A DNA stretch of 35,247 nt from Geobacter sp. (GTDB lineage: Bacteria > Desulfobacterota > Desulfuromonadia > Geobacterales > Geobacteraceae), in the NCBI GenBank assembly GCA_003490025.1, contig DNJC01000026.1, forward strand, positions 1 to 35,247, read 5' to 3'. Below the pieces are notes generated by a model. That model saw only the letters and a list, made by a program, of their open reading frames with translations, searched no databases and was not told the DNA's origin. Numbering within the stretch: the first letter of the stretch is position 1; each line of letters opens with the position of its first letter. Both the position numbers and the translations under genes were made by a program. Of this stretch, positions 21,703 to 30,582 are shown piece by piece.

Positions 21703-21716
21703 TTGACCTAGGTCAA
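21703..21716. promoter_or_regulatory. TTGACCTAGGTCAA palindrome upstream of etfB
   Basis: This is a perfect 14-bp palindrome of the form TTGAC-N4-GTCAA, 55 bp before the etfB start codon. It has the symmetry of CRP/FNR-superfamily sites (FNR reads TTGAT-N4-ATCAA). It could bind a redox- or NO-responsive regulator of that family. The sequence is seen directly; the binding protein is inferred. Confidence 0.5.
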
Positions 21717-21770
21717 CCAATTTTACCGAAACTCTTGTACCCTGAAGGCATCACGATACCCGAGGTTTTC

Positions 21771-22583
21771 ATGCTTGTAGTTGTCTGCGTCAAACAGGTT
21801 CCCGATACCACGCAGGTCCAGATCGACCCCGTCACCAACACGCTGATCCGCGAGGGGGTCCCTTTCATAGTCAATCCCTACGACACCCATGCCATCGAGG
21901 AGGGGCTGAGGCTCAAGGACCGCTTCGGCTTCCGCGTCGCGGCGATCTCGATGGGTCCCCCCAACGCGGAGGCGACGCTCAGAAAGGCGCTGGCCCTGGG
22001 CGTGGACCGTGCCATCCTCCTTTCGGACCGCTTCTTCGGCGGAGCCGACACGCTGGCGACCAGCAAGGTGCTGGCGGCCGCCATCGAGAGGCTGGCGCAA
22101 GACGAGGAGGTCGGGGTGGTCATCTGCGGCAAACAGACCATCGACGGCGACACGGCCCAGGTCGGCCCCGGCATTGCGACCCGCCTGCACTTCTCCCAGT
22201 TGACCCTGGTGGACCGGGTGGAGGAGTTCGATGAGGGGAGCCGGAAGATCCGGGTCAGGAGAAAGCTCGAGGGGAGGCACGAAGAGGTCCAGGCCCCGCT
22301 TCCGGTCCTGCTCACCGTGGTGCGCGAACTGAACCGGCCCCGCTACCCGACGGTCCCCATGCGTCTCGCCTCGGTCGATGCGAAGGTGGAGCTGTGGGAC
22401 AACGCGGTGCTCGGCCTCGACGTCAACACCATAGGGCTCAAGGGATCCCCGACCTGGGTGAGCAAGATCTTCTCCCCCCAGCGCGCCAAGGGAGAGATCC
22501 TGGGGGACAGCAGCACCGAGCCGGAAGACGCGGCGCAGCTCCTCATAGACAAGATGCTGGAGAAGGACCTGCTCGCCCTTTAG
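21771..22583 (+). CDS. etfB: Electron transfer flavoprotein, beta subunit
   Basis: This 270-residue EtfB pairs with EtfA to carry electrons from acyl-CoA-type dehydrogenases. Family features are VVVCVKQVPDTTQVQID, VNPYDTHAIEEGLRL, the AMP/FAD-binding region VVICGKQTIDGDTAQVGPG and a final RYPTVPMRL block. The start is at ATG 21771 with GAGG seven bases upstream; a longer upstream frame has no homology. The ferredoxin-fused etfA follows after 38 bp. A CRP/FNR-like palindrome lies upstream, and the operon ends at the terminator at 26030-26094. The downstream membrane oxidoreductase shows that electrons are meant for the quinone pool. Confidence 0.95.
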   Translation: MLVVVCVKQVPDTTQVQIDPVTNTLIREGVPFIVNPYDTHAIEEGLRLKDRFGFRVAAISMGPPNAEATLRKALALGVDRAILLSDRFFGGADTLATSKVLAAAIERLAQDEEVGVVICGKQTIDGDTAQVGPGIATRLHFSQLTLVDRVEEFDEGSRKIRVRRKLEGRHEEVQAPLPVLLTVVRELNRPRYPTVPMRLASVDAKVELWDNAVLGLDVNTIGLKGSPTWVSKIFSPQRAKGEILGDSSTEPEDAAQLLIDKMLEKDLLAL

Positions 22584-22621
22584 GTCGAAGCTACCACACT
22601 ATTTAATATAGGACTTGAGTA

Positions 22622-23947
22622 ATGACCGAAGCTCCGAAACCACCGAAGAAGCCGCGCGGCAAGGCGGCGCTCCTGGAAGACAAATGCATCGCCTGCGGGG
22701 CACGCTGCCAGAGCGTCTGCCCCGTGGACGCCATAAAGATGAACGACGCCGGGGAACCGATCATCGACGCCTCGCGCTGCATCGGCTGCGTCAAGTGCGT
22801 GAAGGTCTGCCCGGTGCAGGCCCTGCAGATGTCGTTCACCCCGGAGGAGCTCCGCATCCTGGAAGAGCTTGCCGCAACGGCGGCGCCGGAAGCGCCGGAG
22901 GAGGACCCCGAGGAGGCGGCGCTCAGGAAGCGGCTTTCCGTCTACAGCGGGGTCTGGGTCTTCGTGGAGCAGACCGAAGGGGAGGCCGCAAAGGTCTCCT
23001 GGGAACTCCTGGGAAAGGGAAAGGAACTGGCCCGGGCGAGGAAGTGCGGGCTCTTTGCCGTGGTCATGGGGGAGAACGTGGAGCACCTCTGCAGCCAGGC
23101 GTTCGGCTACGGCGCCGAGACGGTGTACCTCATGGACGCACCGGTGTTGCGCCACTACCGGACCGAGTCGTACCAGAAAAGCCTCTGCGCGCTGATTGAG
23201 AAGTACAAGCCCGAGGTGATCCTGATGGGGGCCACCGGGCTCGGGCGCGACCTGGCCGGCGTGGTAGCCACCGTCGTCGGCACCGGCCTCACCGCCGACT
23301 GCACTGGTCTCTCCGTGGACGAAAAGGGGAACCTGATGCAGACCCGCCCCGCCTTCGGCGGCAATATCATGGCGACCATCGTCTGCGACAAGTTCCGTCC
23401 CCAGATGTCGACGGTCAGGCCGCACGTGATGGCGATGCCGGAGTTCGACCCGCAGGCCAGGGGGGAGACGGTGCGGGAGCCGGTGCCGGTCACCGAGGAC
23501 GAGATCCAGGTGAAGGTGCTGGAGATACTGATGGACGGCAGCGGCTCCAAGGTCGACATCGCCGGCGCCGAGTTCATCGTCTCCGGCGGCCGCGGCATGA
23601 TGGGGAAGGAGAACTTCGCCATGCTGCAGGAACTGGCGGACGTCCTCGGGGGCGTGGTGGGGGCTTCCAGGAGCGCGGTGGACGCGGGGTGGATGCCGCA
23701 GGACCGCCAGGTGGGGCAGACCGGGAAGACGGTCCGTCCCAAGGTCTACATCGCCTGCGGCATTTCCGGCGCCATCCAGCACCTGGTCGGCATGCAGGAC
23801 TCCGACGTGGTGATCGCCATCAACCGCGACCCGGAGGCGCCGATATTCCAGGTGGCGAGCTACGGGCTCGTCGGGGACCTGTTCCGGATCATCCCCGCGC
23901 TCACCGGGAAGCTGAAGGCGCTCAAGGCCGCCAGGCAGAGGGCGTAG
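22622..23947 (+). CDS. etfA: EtfA with N-terminal two-cluster ferredoxin domain
   Basis: This 441-residue protein fuses a ferredoxin-like domain (about 15-70) to EtfA. The first cluster motif is Cys22-x2-Cys25-x3-Cys29-x3-Cys33, with one extra residue between the second and third cysteines. The second is canonical (Cys53, Cys56, Cys59, Cys63). The EtfA N-domain covers about 100-290, and the FAD-binding C-domain is at about 310-430 (GGRGMMGKENFAML, GASRSAVDAGWMP, QVGQTGKTVRPKVYIACG). It docks with EtfB and passes electrons to the membrane oxidoreductase encoded next. The ribosome binding site is weak (GGACTTGAG), which suggests coupling to etfB. This fused form is known in Geobacteraceae. Confidence 0.95.
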   Translation: MTEAPKPPKKPRGKAALLEDKCIACGARCQSVCPVDAIKMNDAGEPIIDASRCIGCVKCVKVCPVQALQMSFTPEELRILEELAATAAPEAPEEDPEEAALRKRLSVYSGVWVFVEQTEGEAAKVSWELLGKGKELARARKCGLFAVVMGENVEHLCSQAFGYGAETVYLMDAPVLRHYRTESYQKSLCALIEKYKPEVILMGATGLGRDLAGVVATVVGTGLTADCTGLSVDEKGNLMQTRPAFGGNIMATIVCDKFRPQMSTVRPHVMAMPEFDPQARGETVREPVPVTEDEIQVKVLEILMDGSGSKVDIAGAEFIVSGGRGMMGKENFAMLQELADVLGGVVGASRSAVDAGWMPQDRQVGQTGKTVRPKVYIACGISGAIQHLVGMQDSDVVIAINRDPEAPIFQVASYGLVGDLFRIIPALTGKLKALKAARQRA

Positions 23948-24007
23948 CGCCCGGTTTTTGCAGACACGTACCGCGGCTTCGCCCGCGTATCCAAAGAGGT
24001 AACATCT

Positions 24008-26005
24008 ATGATGCCGCATAACGCAATCTTCACGGCGCTCCTCTCCGCCTCGCTCGCCTTCTTCTGCTGGAGCGTCTACCGGCGCTTCTCGCTGGTCCTC
24101 CACGGGCAGCCGGAAGAGAGGCTCGACCACCCGGCCCGCCGCCTCAAGGAGATGCTGCTGTACGCCTTCGCCCAGATGCGCGTCCTCAAGAAGCCGTTCG
24201 GGTTGAACCACTTCGTCATCTTCTGGTCCTTCATGATCCTCGCCATCGCCAACGGCGAGTTCCTGCTGAACGGCGTGTTCCCGTCCGTGAGCCTCTCCCT
24301 TCTCCCCGAGGGGGTGCACCGTTTCCTGCTGTTCGCCTTCGACCTGGTCTCGCTCTTCACCCTGGTGGCCATCGTCCTCGCCTTCGGAAGAAGGCTGATC
24401 GTGAAGCCCCCGTACCTGGACAGCCTGTACGTCAAGGGGAGAAGCGTCGAGGGGTTCCTGATCCTCGCCTTCATCGCGCTCCTCATGGTCGCCTACTTCG
24501 GGTTGCACGGCGCGCTGATAGCGCAGGGGAGGGAGAGCGTGGCCTCGGCGATGCCGATCTCGAGCCTGGTCGCCGGTTTCCTCCCGGCCGGGAGCCTGGG
24601 GGGCGTGGAACTCGTTTCCTGGTGGCTGCACGCCATCGTACTCCTCGCCTTCATCTGCTTCCTGCCTCATTCAAAGCACATGCACATCCTGACCGCGATC
24701 CCCAACTGCTACCTGGGGAGCCTCGACTGGCCGGCCACCCAGCCGCGCGAAACCTTCGAGAAGGGTCAGCTCTTCGGGGTAGGGAGCGTGGAGCGCTTCA
24801 CCTGGAAGGACCTCTTCGATTCCTTCAGCTGCACCGAGTGCGGCCGCTGCCAGGCCGCCTGCCCGGCGACCTGCACCGGCAAACCGCTCAACCCGCGCCA
24901 GATCGTGCACGCCATCAAGACGAACCTCCTGGAGAACAGCCAGGCGCTGAGGGAGGGGAGGAGCGGGACGCTCCCGCTGATAGGGGACGAGGGGGAGGGG
25001 ACCAACACGGAGGACGCCATCTGGTCCTGCACCACCTGCGGCGCCTGCATCGAGGCGTGCCCGGTCCTGATCGAGCAGATGCCCAAGATCATCAAGATGA
25101 GAAGGCACCTGGTGGAGACGGAGGCGCGCTTCCCCGAGGAGCTTCTGAACCTCTTCGAGAACATGGAGCAGAGGTCGAATCCGTGGGGTATCGCCCCGGG
25201 CGAGCGCGCCAAGTGGGTCTCCACCATGGAAGTGCGCCCCTTCGTCGCGGGCGAGACCGAATACCTCCTCTACGTCGGCTGCGCCGGCTCCTTCGACTCC
25301 CGCGCGAAGCAGGTGACCGTGGCGCTCGCCACCGTCCTCGACGCGGCCGGCGTCTCCTGGGGGATCCTTGGGAAGGACGAGAAGTGCTGCGGCGATTCCC
25401 TGAGAAGGCTCGGCAACGAGTTCCTCTTCGACAAGATGGCGCGGGAGAACGTGGAGCTCTTCCGCGAGCGCAAGGTGACCAAGGTGATCACCCTCTGCCC
25501 GCACTGCCTCACCACGCTGAAAAACGACTACCGCCAGTACGGCCTCGAACTCGAGGTGGTGCACCAGTCGGAGCTGGTCGCCCGGCTCATCGCGCAGGGG
25601 CGAATCAAGCTGGACGGCTCCGACAAGAGCCTTGGCAAGATCTCCTACCACGACCCCTGCTACCTCGGCCGCCACAACGGCGTCTTCGACGCCCCGCGCG
25701 GCGCGATAGAGGCTGCCACCGGGAGCGCACCGCAGGAGCTGGAGCGCCACGGCAGGAACTCGTTTTGCTGCGGCGCCGGCGGCGGCCGGATGTGGATGGA
25801 GGAGTTCATCGGGGAGCGCGTGAACCATGCCCGCGTGGACGAGGCGCTGGCCGGCAACCCCGACACCATCTGCGTCGCCTGCCCCTACTGCATGACCATG
25901 ATGGAGGACGGCCTGAAGGACAAGGGGGCCAACAACGTCCGGGTGAAGGACGTGATCGAGGTGGTTGCAGAGGGGCTGATGCGCAAGGAACTCCGGAAGG
26001 GGTAA
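24008..26005 (+). CDS. Membrane Fe-S EtfAB:menaquinone oxidoreductase
   Basis: This 665-residue protein has an N-terminal membrane domain (about 5-235) of the nitrate-reductase-gamma/haem b type. Two [4Fe-4S] motifs follow (Cys275, 278, 281, 285 and Cys341, 344, 347, 351). Then come two CCG domains typical of heterodisulfide reductase HdrD (CCGDS at 460-462 and FCCGAGGGRMW at 587-589). This matches the EtfAB:menaquinone oxidoreductase (EMO) studied in Geobacter metallireducens benzoate degradation, which takes electrons from EtfAB to menaquinone. It lies 60 bp after etfA in the same operon, with an AGAGGTAAC site before ATG 24008. The next codon is also ATG. All motif cysteines are present. 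A strong terminator follows. Confidence 0.93.
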   Translation: MMPHNAIFTALLSASLAFFCWSVYRRFSLVLHGQPEERLDHPARRLKEMLLYAFAQMRVLKKPFGLNHFVIFWSFMILAIANGEFLLNGVFPSVSLSLLPEGVHRFLLFAFDLVSLFTLVAIVLAFGRRLIVKPPYLDSLYVKGRSVEGFLILAFIALLMVAYFGLHGALIAQGRESVASAMPISSLVAGFLPAGSLGGVELVSWWLHAIVLLAFICFLPHSKHMHILTAIPNCYLGSLDWPATQPRETFEKGQLFGVGSVERFTWKDLFDSFSCTECGRCQAACPATCTGKPLNPRQIVHAIKTNLLENSQALREGRSGTLPLIGDEGEGTNTEDAIWSCTTCGACIEACPVLIEQMPKIIKMRRHLVETEARFPEELLNLFENMEQRSNPWGIAPGERAKWVSTMEVRPFVAGETEYLLYVGCAGSFDSRAKQVTVALATVLDAAGVSWGILGKDEKCCGDSLRRLGNEFLFDKMARENVELFRERKVTKVITLCPHCLTTLKNDYRQYGLELEVVHQSELVARLIAQGRIKLDGSDKSLGKISYHDPCYLGRHNGVFDAPRGAIEAATGSAPQELERHGRNSFCCGAGGGRMWMEEFIGERVNHARVDEALAGNPDTICVACPYCMTMMEDGLKDKGANNVRVKDVIEVVAEGLMRKELRKG

Positions 26006-26029
26006 CCGGCTCCCCGGGTGCGGCACGAA

Positions 26030-26094
26030 GCCGGTCTTTCGCCGCAGGTTCCTGCACAAAAACCTGGATCCCGGCGAAGGACCGGCATTTTTTT
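26030..26094 (+). terminator. Long-stem terminator of the etf operon
   Basis: GCCGGTCTTTCGCCG (26030-26044) pairs with CGGCGAAGGACCGGC (26072-26086), with one G-U pair. It encloses a second stem, CAGGTT/AACCTG. A run of seven T residues follows. This separates the etf operon from the CapA gene. Confidence 0.85.
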
Positions 26095-26115
26095 AGGCAG
26101 CAGGAAAGGACTCAC

Positions 26116-27183
26116 CTGATCCGCGCAACTCTCCTCCAGCTACGGCTGCTGAAATTTATCACGGCGCTCCTTTCCGCCGTCGCGTTTTCCCCGTCGCCCG
26201 CTCACGCGGGGGGGGCGATCTCGGTGGCGGCGGTCGGGGACGTCATGATGGGAAGCGACTTCCCCACCCCGAGGCTCCCGCGCCGCGGCGGCAGGGACCT
26301 CCTTTCCGCCGCCGCGCCGCTCTTCAGACGCTCCGACCTCTCCCTCGCCAACCTCGAGGGGCCGCTTTGCAGCGAGCAGACCCCCGGCAAGGAGCCGCTT
26401 CCCGGGCGGCGCTACCTCTTCCGCACCCCTGCCTCCTATGCGTTCAACCTGAAGAACGCCGGGATCTCCATGGTCTCGCTCGCCAACAACCACGCGCTCG
26501 ACTTCGGCAAAAGCGGCCTCACCTCGACCAGGAAGGCGCTCGCGGAGGCGGGGGTCGCCTTCTCCAGCAAGGGGGGGGAGATAGCCGAGTTCGTCGTGCG
26601 CGGTGTCAGGGTCGGCGTCATCTCCCTCTCCTTCGGTCCGCCCCCCCGCTCCATCGTCTTCCCGGCACGCCCCCTGCAGGAGATCTCGCGTGCCGCGGCC
26701 AAGTACGACATCCTGATCCTCTCGATCCACGCGGGGGCCGAGGGGCGCGGCGCGCTGCACGTTAAGGCCGGCATGGAGCGCTTCCTCGACGAGCCGCGCG
26801 GCGACCTGGTCCGCTTCGCCCACGACGCGATCGATCTCGGCGCCGACCTGATCCTCGCCCACGGGCCGCACGTACCGCGCGCCCTGGAGCTGTACCGCGG
26901 CCGGCTGATCGCCTACAGTCTCGGCAACTTCGCCACCTACGGCGGGGTGAGCGTGGCAGGCGAGAGCGGCTACGCGCCGCTTCTGACCGTGCAGCTTGCC
27001 GCCGACGGCTCCTTCCTGGAGGGTTCCATCGACTCCTTCAGGCAGACGCCGATGGCCCCGCCTGCCCCGGACCCGCAGCGGCGCGCACTCCGGCTGATGC
27101 GGAAGCTCTCCGCCGAGGACTTCCCCGACTCGCCACTGGTCTTCGACGAAAAGGGGAGGGTGAGCGTGAAGAAGTCCGATTAG
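26116..27183 (+). CDS. CapA-family protein with probable CTG start
   Basis: This 355-residue protein of the CapA/PGA_cap family has a calcineurin-like phosphoesterase fold, related to poly-gamma-glutamate capsule proteins. Motifs are GDVMMGSDF, LANLEGPLC, MVSLANNHALDFG, ILSIHAGAEG, LAHGPHVPRALE and YSLGNFATYGG. A signal peptide-like stretch (about residues 3-32) precedes them and ends SPAHAGG. No ATG, GTG or TTG occurs in frame before that signal peptide; the first is after it. The CTG at 26116 lies six bases after AGGAAAGGA, an excellent ribosome binding site, so it is the best start. No capBC genes are present, so a role other than polyglutamate synthesis is likely. Confidence 0.85.
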   Translation: MIRATLLQLRLLKFITALLSAVAFSPSPAHAGGAISVAAVGDVMMGSDFPTPRLPRRGGRDLLSAAAPLFRRSDLSLANLEGPLCSEQTPGKEPLPGRRYLFRTPASYAFNLKNAGISMVSLANNHALDFGKSGLTSTRKALAEAGVAFSSKGGEIAEFVVRGVRVGVISLSFGPPPRSIVFPARPLQEISRAAAKYDILILSIHAGAEGRGALHVKAGMERFLDEPRGDLVRFAHDAIDLGADLILAHGPHVPRALELYRGRLIAYSLGNFATYGGVSVAGESGYAPLLTVQLAADGSFLEGSIDSFRQTPMAPPAPDPQRRALRLMRKLSAEDFPDSPLVFDEKGRVSVKKSD

Positions 27184-27237
27184 CACACGTGCAACGCCGC
27201 TTATTCTACTGTGATGCGTGGCTGTCCCCCCTCCCAA

Positions 27238-27258
27238 CCTCCCCCCGCTGGGGGGAGG
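27238..27258. repeat. GC-rich hairpin, REP-like
   Basis: CCTCCCCCC-GCT-GGGGGGAGG is a perfect 9-bp stem with a 3-base loop between the CapA and amidotransferase genes. No T-run follows. It resembles dispersed C-run/G-run intergenic repeats. Confidence 0.5.
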
Positions 27259-27329
27259 GGCGTTGATAAAGTGCAGCGGCGTTTGACGCTCTGTAGGGGA
27301 GCGGCTGCCGCGATGCAAAGGAGACCGAG

Positions 27330-28016
27330 ATGTTCCTGATACTGCAGAACGACCCGCACTGCCCCCCTGGCAGTTGCACGAAGCTCCTGGAGGCGTGCGG
27401 CCACCCGTACCTCACCGTCGCCGGCTACGGGGTTGAGCCGCTTCCCGACCCCGCCGCCTTGACCGGCGTGATCGTCCTCGGCGGGGAGATGGGGGTGCAC
27501 GACACGAAAGAGCACCCCCACCTGCTCCGGGTCCTGTCCTTCATGTCCCGCGCGATCGAGACCGGGACCCCGCTCCTCGGCATCTGCCTGGGCGGGCAGC
27601 TCCTCGCGCACCTGGCCGGGGGGACGGTCCTCTCCCGATCGCCGCACGGCGAGCAGGGTGTCTGCCGCGTGGAGTTGAACGCAGCCGGGGCGGCAGACCC
27701 CCTCTTTGACGGGGTTCCCGCCAGCTTCGTCACCTTCCAGCTCCATAACGACTCCTTCAGCACCCCTCCCGGAGCGGCACTCCTCGCCTCCTCTCCCGCC
27801 TGCCCGGCACAGGCCTTCCGGATCGGGAACTCGGTGTACGGCGTCCAGTTCCACCCGGAGGTGGACCGCTCCATAGTCTCCGCCTGGGGCTCCCTCTCGA
27901 CCCCTCCCTGCGATTTCCTTCCCGCCTTCATCGAGGCCGAAGCGCCTTTCGGCGCGGCTTCGCATGCCATGATCGGAAACTTCATCTCCCTTGCCGCCGC
28001 GGCCCGCCTTTCTTGA
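27330..28016 (+). CDS. Class I glutamine amidotransferase-like protein
   Basis: This 228-residue stand-alone amidotransferase has the nucleophile elbow GICLGGQ with Cys86, and the second part of the triad FHPEVD with His175 and Glu177. The oxyanion region VLGGEMGVHD lies near 49-58. It resembles the GuaA-type glutaminase domain used by many GMP synthase-like proteins. It hydrolyses glutamine to supply ammonia to an unknown acceptor domain; no synthetase partner is adjacent. GGAG lies about six bases before ATG 27330. It is separated from CapA by a GC hairpin and from the kinase gene by 118 bp. Confidence 0.9.
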   Translation: MFLILQNDPHCPPGSCTKLLEACGHPYLTVAGYGVEPLPDPAALTGVIVLGGEMGVHDTKEHPHLLRVLSFMSRAIETGTPLLGICLGGQLLAHLAGGTVLSRSPHGEQGVCRVELNAAGAADPLFDGVPASFVTFQLHNDSFSTPPGAALLASSPACPAQAFRIGNSVYGVQFHPEVDRSIVSAWGSLSTPPCDFLPAFIEAEAPFGAASHAMIGNFISLAAAARLS

Positions 28017-28134
28017 AATCCAAACGGAGTATTGTAAAGTTTTAACGTTCTTGCCCCGGACATAAATCAGGCAGGGTCCCCAAGGGTGACGCTGCCACTT
28101 ATAATTCTGCCGGGTGAGGAACGAAGGGGGTGCT

Positions 28135-30582
28135 GTGACGGATCCTCGCTCCGGGAAAAGCTGCCTCAAAGCGAAGCTGATGACGCTCCTGCTCGGCTGC
28201 AACGCGCTGCTCCTCATCGGGATGGTGATCTCCTTTGTCTGCCGCGAGCTGGCGCTGCGCCATCAGCAGTGGAACGGGGGGCTCTTTCTTTTCACCCTTT
28301 GCCTGCTCTTCTTCTCGCTCCTCGGGCTTGCGTCTCTCGCCGCCCTTCTCACCAGCCGCATCAAGCGTTTCATCACCGACCCGATCCGCCACCTGACCCA
28401 GAAGATGGAGATCGTCTCGCACAGCCAGGACTACCAGGTCCGGGTGCAGAGCCGGGACGAGGACGAGTTCGGCCTCCTGTTCGACTGCTTCAACGAGATG
28501 ATCGAGGAGATCTCCGTCCGTGACGAGAGGCTCGCCCTGCACTCGGAGGAGCTGAAGCTGGAGGTGGCCGAGAGGACCCGGGAACTCTCCCAGGTGAACC
28601 GGCAGCTGGAGCGGAGCCTGGAAGGTGTGCGTCGCGCCATGCAGTCCGCTCAATCGGCAAGCCGCGCCAAGTCGGAGTTCCTGGCGCAGATGAGCCATGA
28701 GATACGGACGCCGATGTACGGGGTGCTCGGCATGACCGAACTCCTTCTCGGCACCGACCTGAGCAAGGAGCAGGCGCGCTTCGTGGAGACGGTGCGGCGC
28801 TCGGGCGAGGCGCTTTTGGGGATCATCAACAACATCCTCGACTTCTCGAAAATAGAGGCGGGGAGGATGGAGCTGGAGGCGATCCCGTTCGACCTGCACC
28901 AGCTCACCGCCGATATCGTCGCCATCTTCGCCGAGGATGCGGTGAGGAAGGGGCTGCAGCTCGACTGCCGGATCGAGCAGGGGGTGCCGCAGGTGCTCCT
29001 TGGCGACCCGGGGCGTCTGCGCCAGATCATGGTGAACCTCCTGGGAAACGCGGTGAAGTTCACCACCGAGGGGTCGGTCCAGCTCGCCCTCTCGATGGAG
29101 GAGAAACCCGCCACCGTCAGGGTGACCATCACCGACACCGGGATAGGCATCTCGGCGGAGTCATTAGCGCGGATCTTCGAGCACTTCGCCCAGGCGGACG
29201 ATTCGGTGACCCGCAGGTACGGCGGGACGGGACTCGGCCTCGCCATAGCCAGGCAGCTCACCGAACTGATGGGAGGCGAGCTGGGGGTGGCGAGCGAATT
29301 CGGCAAGGGCTCCACCTTCTCCTTCACGGCGGCGTTGCAGCCAAACGGCGAGCCGCTCCCCGCCGAGCGCTGCTGCACGGCGCTGCGCGGCAAGCTTGTT
29401 CTCCTGGTGACGGACCAGGAAGGGGCCCGGGCAACCCTGCTGGAGCGGATGACCGGCTGGGGGATGGAGGTCGAGTGCTCGGGAGACGCTCCAAGCGCGC
29501 TCTGCAAGCTGGTCGCCGCCCCCTTCGACCTCGCCGTTTTGGGCCGCAGCGTGGCGGGGACGGCCGGCAGCGAACTTGCCGCCACCATCCGCACCATTCC
29601 TGCCGCCCGCATGGTGCGTCTCGTGCTGCTCACGGAGGAGGACGAGGCGCATGAACCGCAGGTGCCCGCGGAGGAGGGGGTGGTCCGGTTCTCAAGGGGG
29701 GCGCTGCGGCGGGACGAGCTTTACCTTGCGCTCATCGAGGCGCTCGGCATGGAGCAGGGGGAGGAATGGCAGCTCCGGGCCGACGCGGCATCGAAGCGCC
29801 AGCGCCTCGTGCTCCTTGTCGAGGACAACCCGGTCAACCAGGAGGTCGGCAGGGGGATGCTGGAGAGCCTCGGCTTCGGGGTGGAGGTGGTCGGCAACGG
29901 GCGGAGCGCCTTCGAAGCGGTGCAGCGCCTGAGCTACGACATCGTCTTCATGGACTGCCAGATGCCGGTGATGGACGGGCTGGAGGCGACCAGGGCGATC
30001 AGGGAATGGGAAGAGGGGAAGGGGACGCATGTCCCGGTCGTGGCGCTCACCGCCTACGCCATGAAGGAAGACCGGATCGCGTGCCTTGAATCCGGCGCGG
30101 ACGACTACCTTTCGAAACCGTTCAGCCGCGACCAGCTCTCCAGGGTTATCAGCCGCCAGCTGTACCCGTCGCAGGAAAGCGCGCCGCCGGCGGCGCAAAG
30201 ACAGGGTCCGGCTTCCTCCCGCGATATCATTTCGCGGGACAAGATGACCGGGGCGCTGGAGATGATACGGACCCTTCCGGGGAACCGTGGCATGGAAATA
30301 CTGCGCAAGGTGGTCGATTTGTACCTCGCCAGCACCCCCATGCTCCTGCAGACCATGCGGGAGGCGGAGTCGGGTGGCGACGCGGAGAAACTGAAGGTGG
30401 CGGCGCACAGCTTCAAGTCGAGCAGCGCGAACCTCGGCGCGCTCCGCCTTGCCGACGTCTGCACGGAACTGGAGGCGCTCGGGAGGGGAGGGACCACGCA
30501 GGGGGCGCTGTCGCTGTTGCTGCAGGTGGAAGAGGAGTACCGGCTGGTGCGGGATGCCCTGCGGGGAGGGCCGCTATGCTGA
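28135..30582 (+). CDS. Hybrid histidine kinase with pseudo-receiver, receiver and HPt
   Basis: This 815-residue membrane sensor has two helices (about 14-36 and 50-75) separated by a very short outer loop, so little periplasmic sensing is possible. HAMP (about 76-130) and a coiled coil follow. HisKA has His188 in MSHEIRTPMYG. HATPase is about 300-410 with NLLGNAVKF, DTGIGI and YGGTGLGLAI. A first receiver (about 420-530) lacks the phospho-Asp: the usual LLD reads VLG. The second receiver (about 558-680) has Asp607 in VFMDCQMPVMDG. The HPt domain has His758 in AAHSFKSSSANLG. The start GTG 28135 is preferred because AAGGGGGT lies just upstream; GTG 28114 is the alternative. It overlaps the response-regulator gene by seven bases. 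Confidence 0.92.
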   Translation: MTDPRSGKSCLKAKLMTLLLGCNALLLIGMVISFVCRELALRHQQWNGGLFLFTLCLLFFSLLGLASLAALLTSRIKRFITDPIRHLTQKMEIVSHSQDYQVRVQSRDEDEFGLLFDCFNEMIEEISVRDERLALHSEELKLEVAERTRELSQVNRQLERSLEGVRRAMQSAQSASRAKSEFLAQMSHEIRTPMYGVLGMTELLLGTDLSKEQARFVETVRRSGEALLGIINNILDFSKIEAGRMELEAIPFDLHQLTADIVAIFAEDAVRKGLQLDCRIEQGVPQVLLGDPGRLRQIMVNLLGNAVKFTTEGSVQLALSMEEKPATVRVTITDTGIGISAESLARIFEHFAQADDSVTRRYGGTGLGLAIARQLTELMGGELGVASEFGKGSTFSFTAALQPNGEPLPAERCCTALRGKLVLLVTDQEGARATLLERMTGWGMEVECSGDAPSALCKLVAAPFDLAVLGRSVAGTAGSELAATIRTIPAARMVRLVLLTEEDEAHEPQVPAEEGVVRFSRGALRRDELYLALIEALGMEQGEEWQLRADAASKRQRLVLLVEDNPVNQEVGRGMLESLGFGVEVVGNGRSAFEAVQRLSYDIVFMDCQMPVMDGLEATRAIREWEEGKGTHVPVVALTAYAMKEDRIACLESGADDYLSKPFSRDQLSRVISRQLYPSQESAPPAAQRQGPASSRDIISRDKMTGALEMIRTLPGNRGMEILRKVVDLYLASTPMLLQTMREAESGGDAEKLKVAAHSFKSSSANLGALRLADVCTELEALGRGGTTQGALSLLLQVEEEYRLVRDALRGGPLC

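Noticed and set aside
22580..24670. A 696-residue minus-strand open frame opposite etfA and the oxidoreductase
   Set aside because: It is low in complexity, rich in His/Asp/Glu/Arg, without motif, and opposite firmly identified genes.
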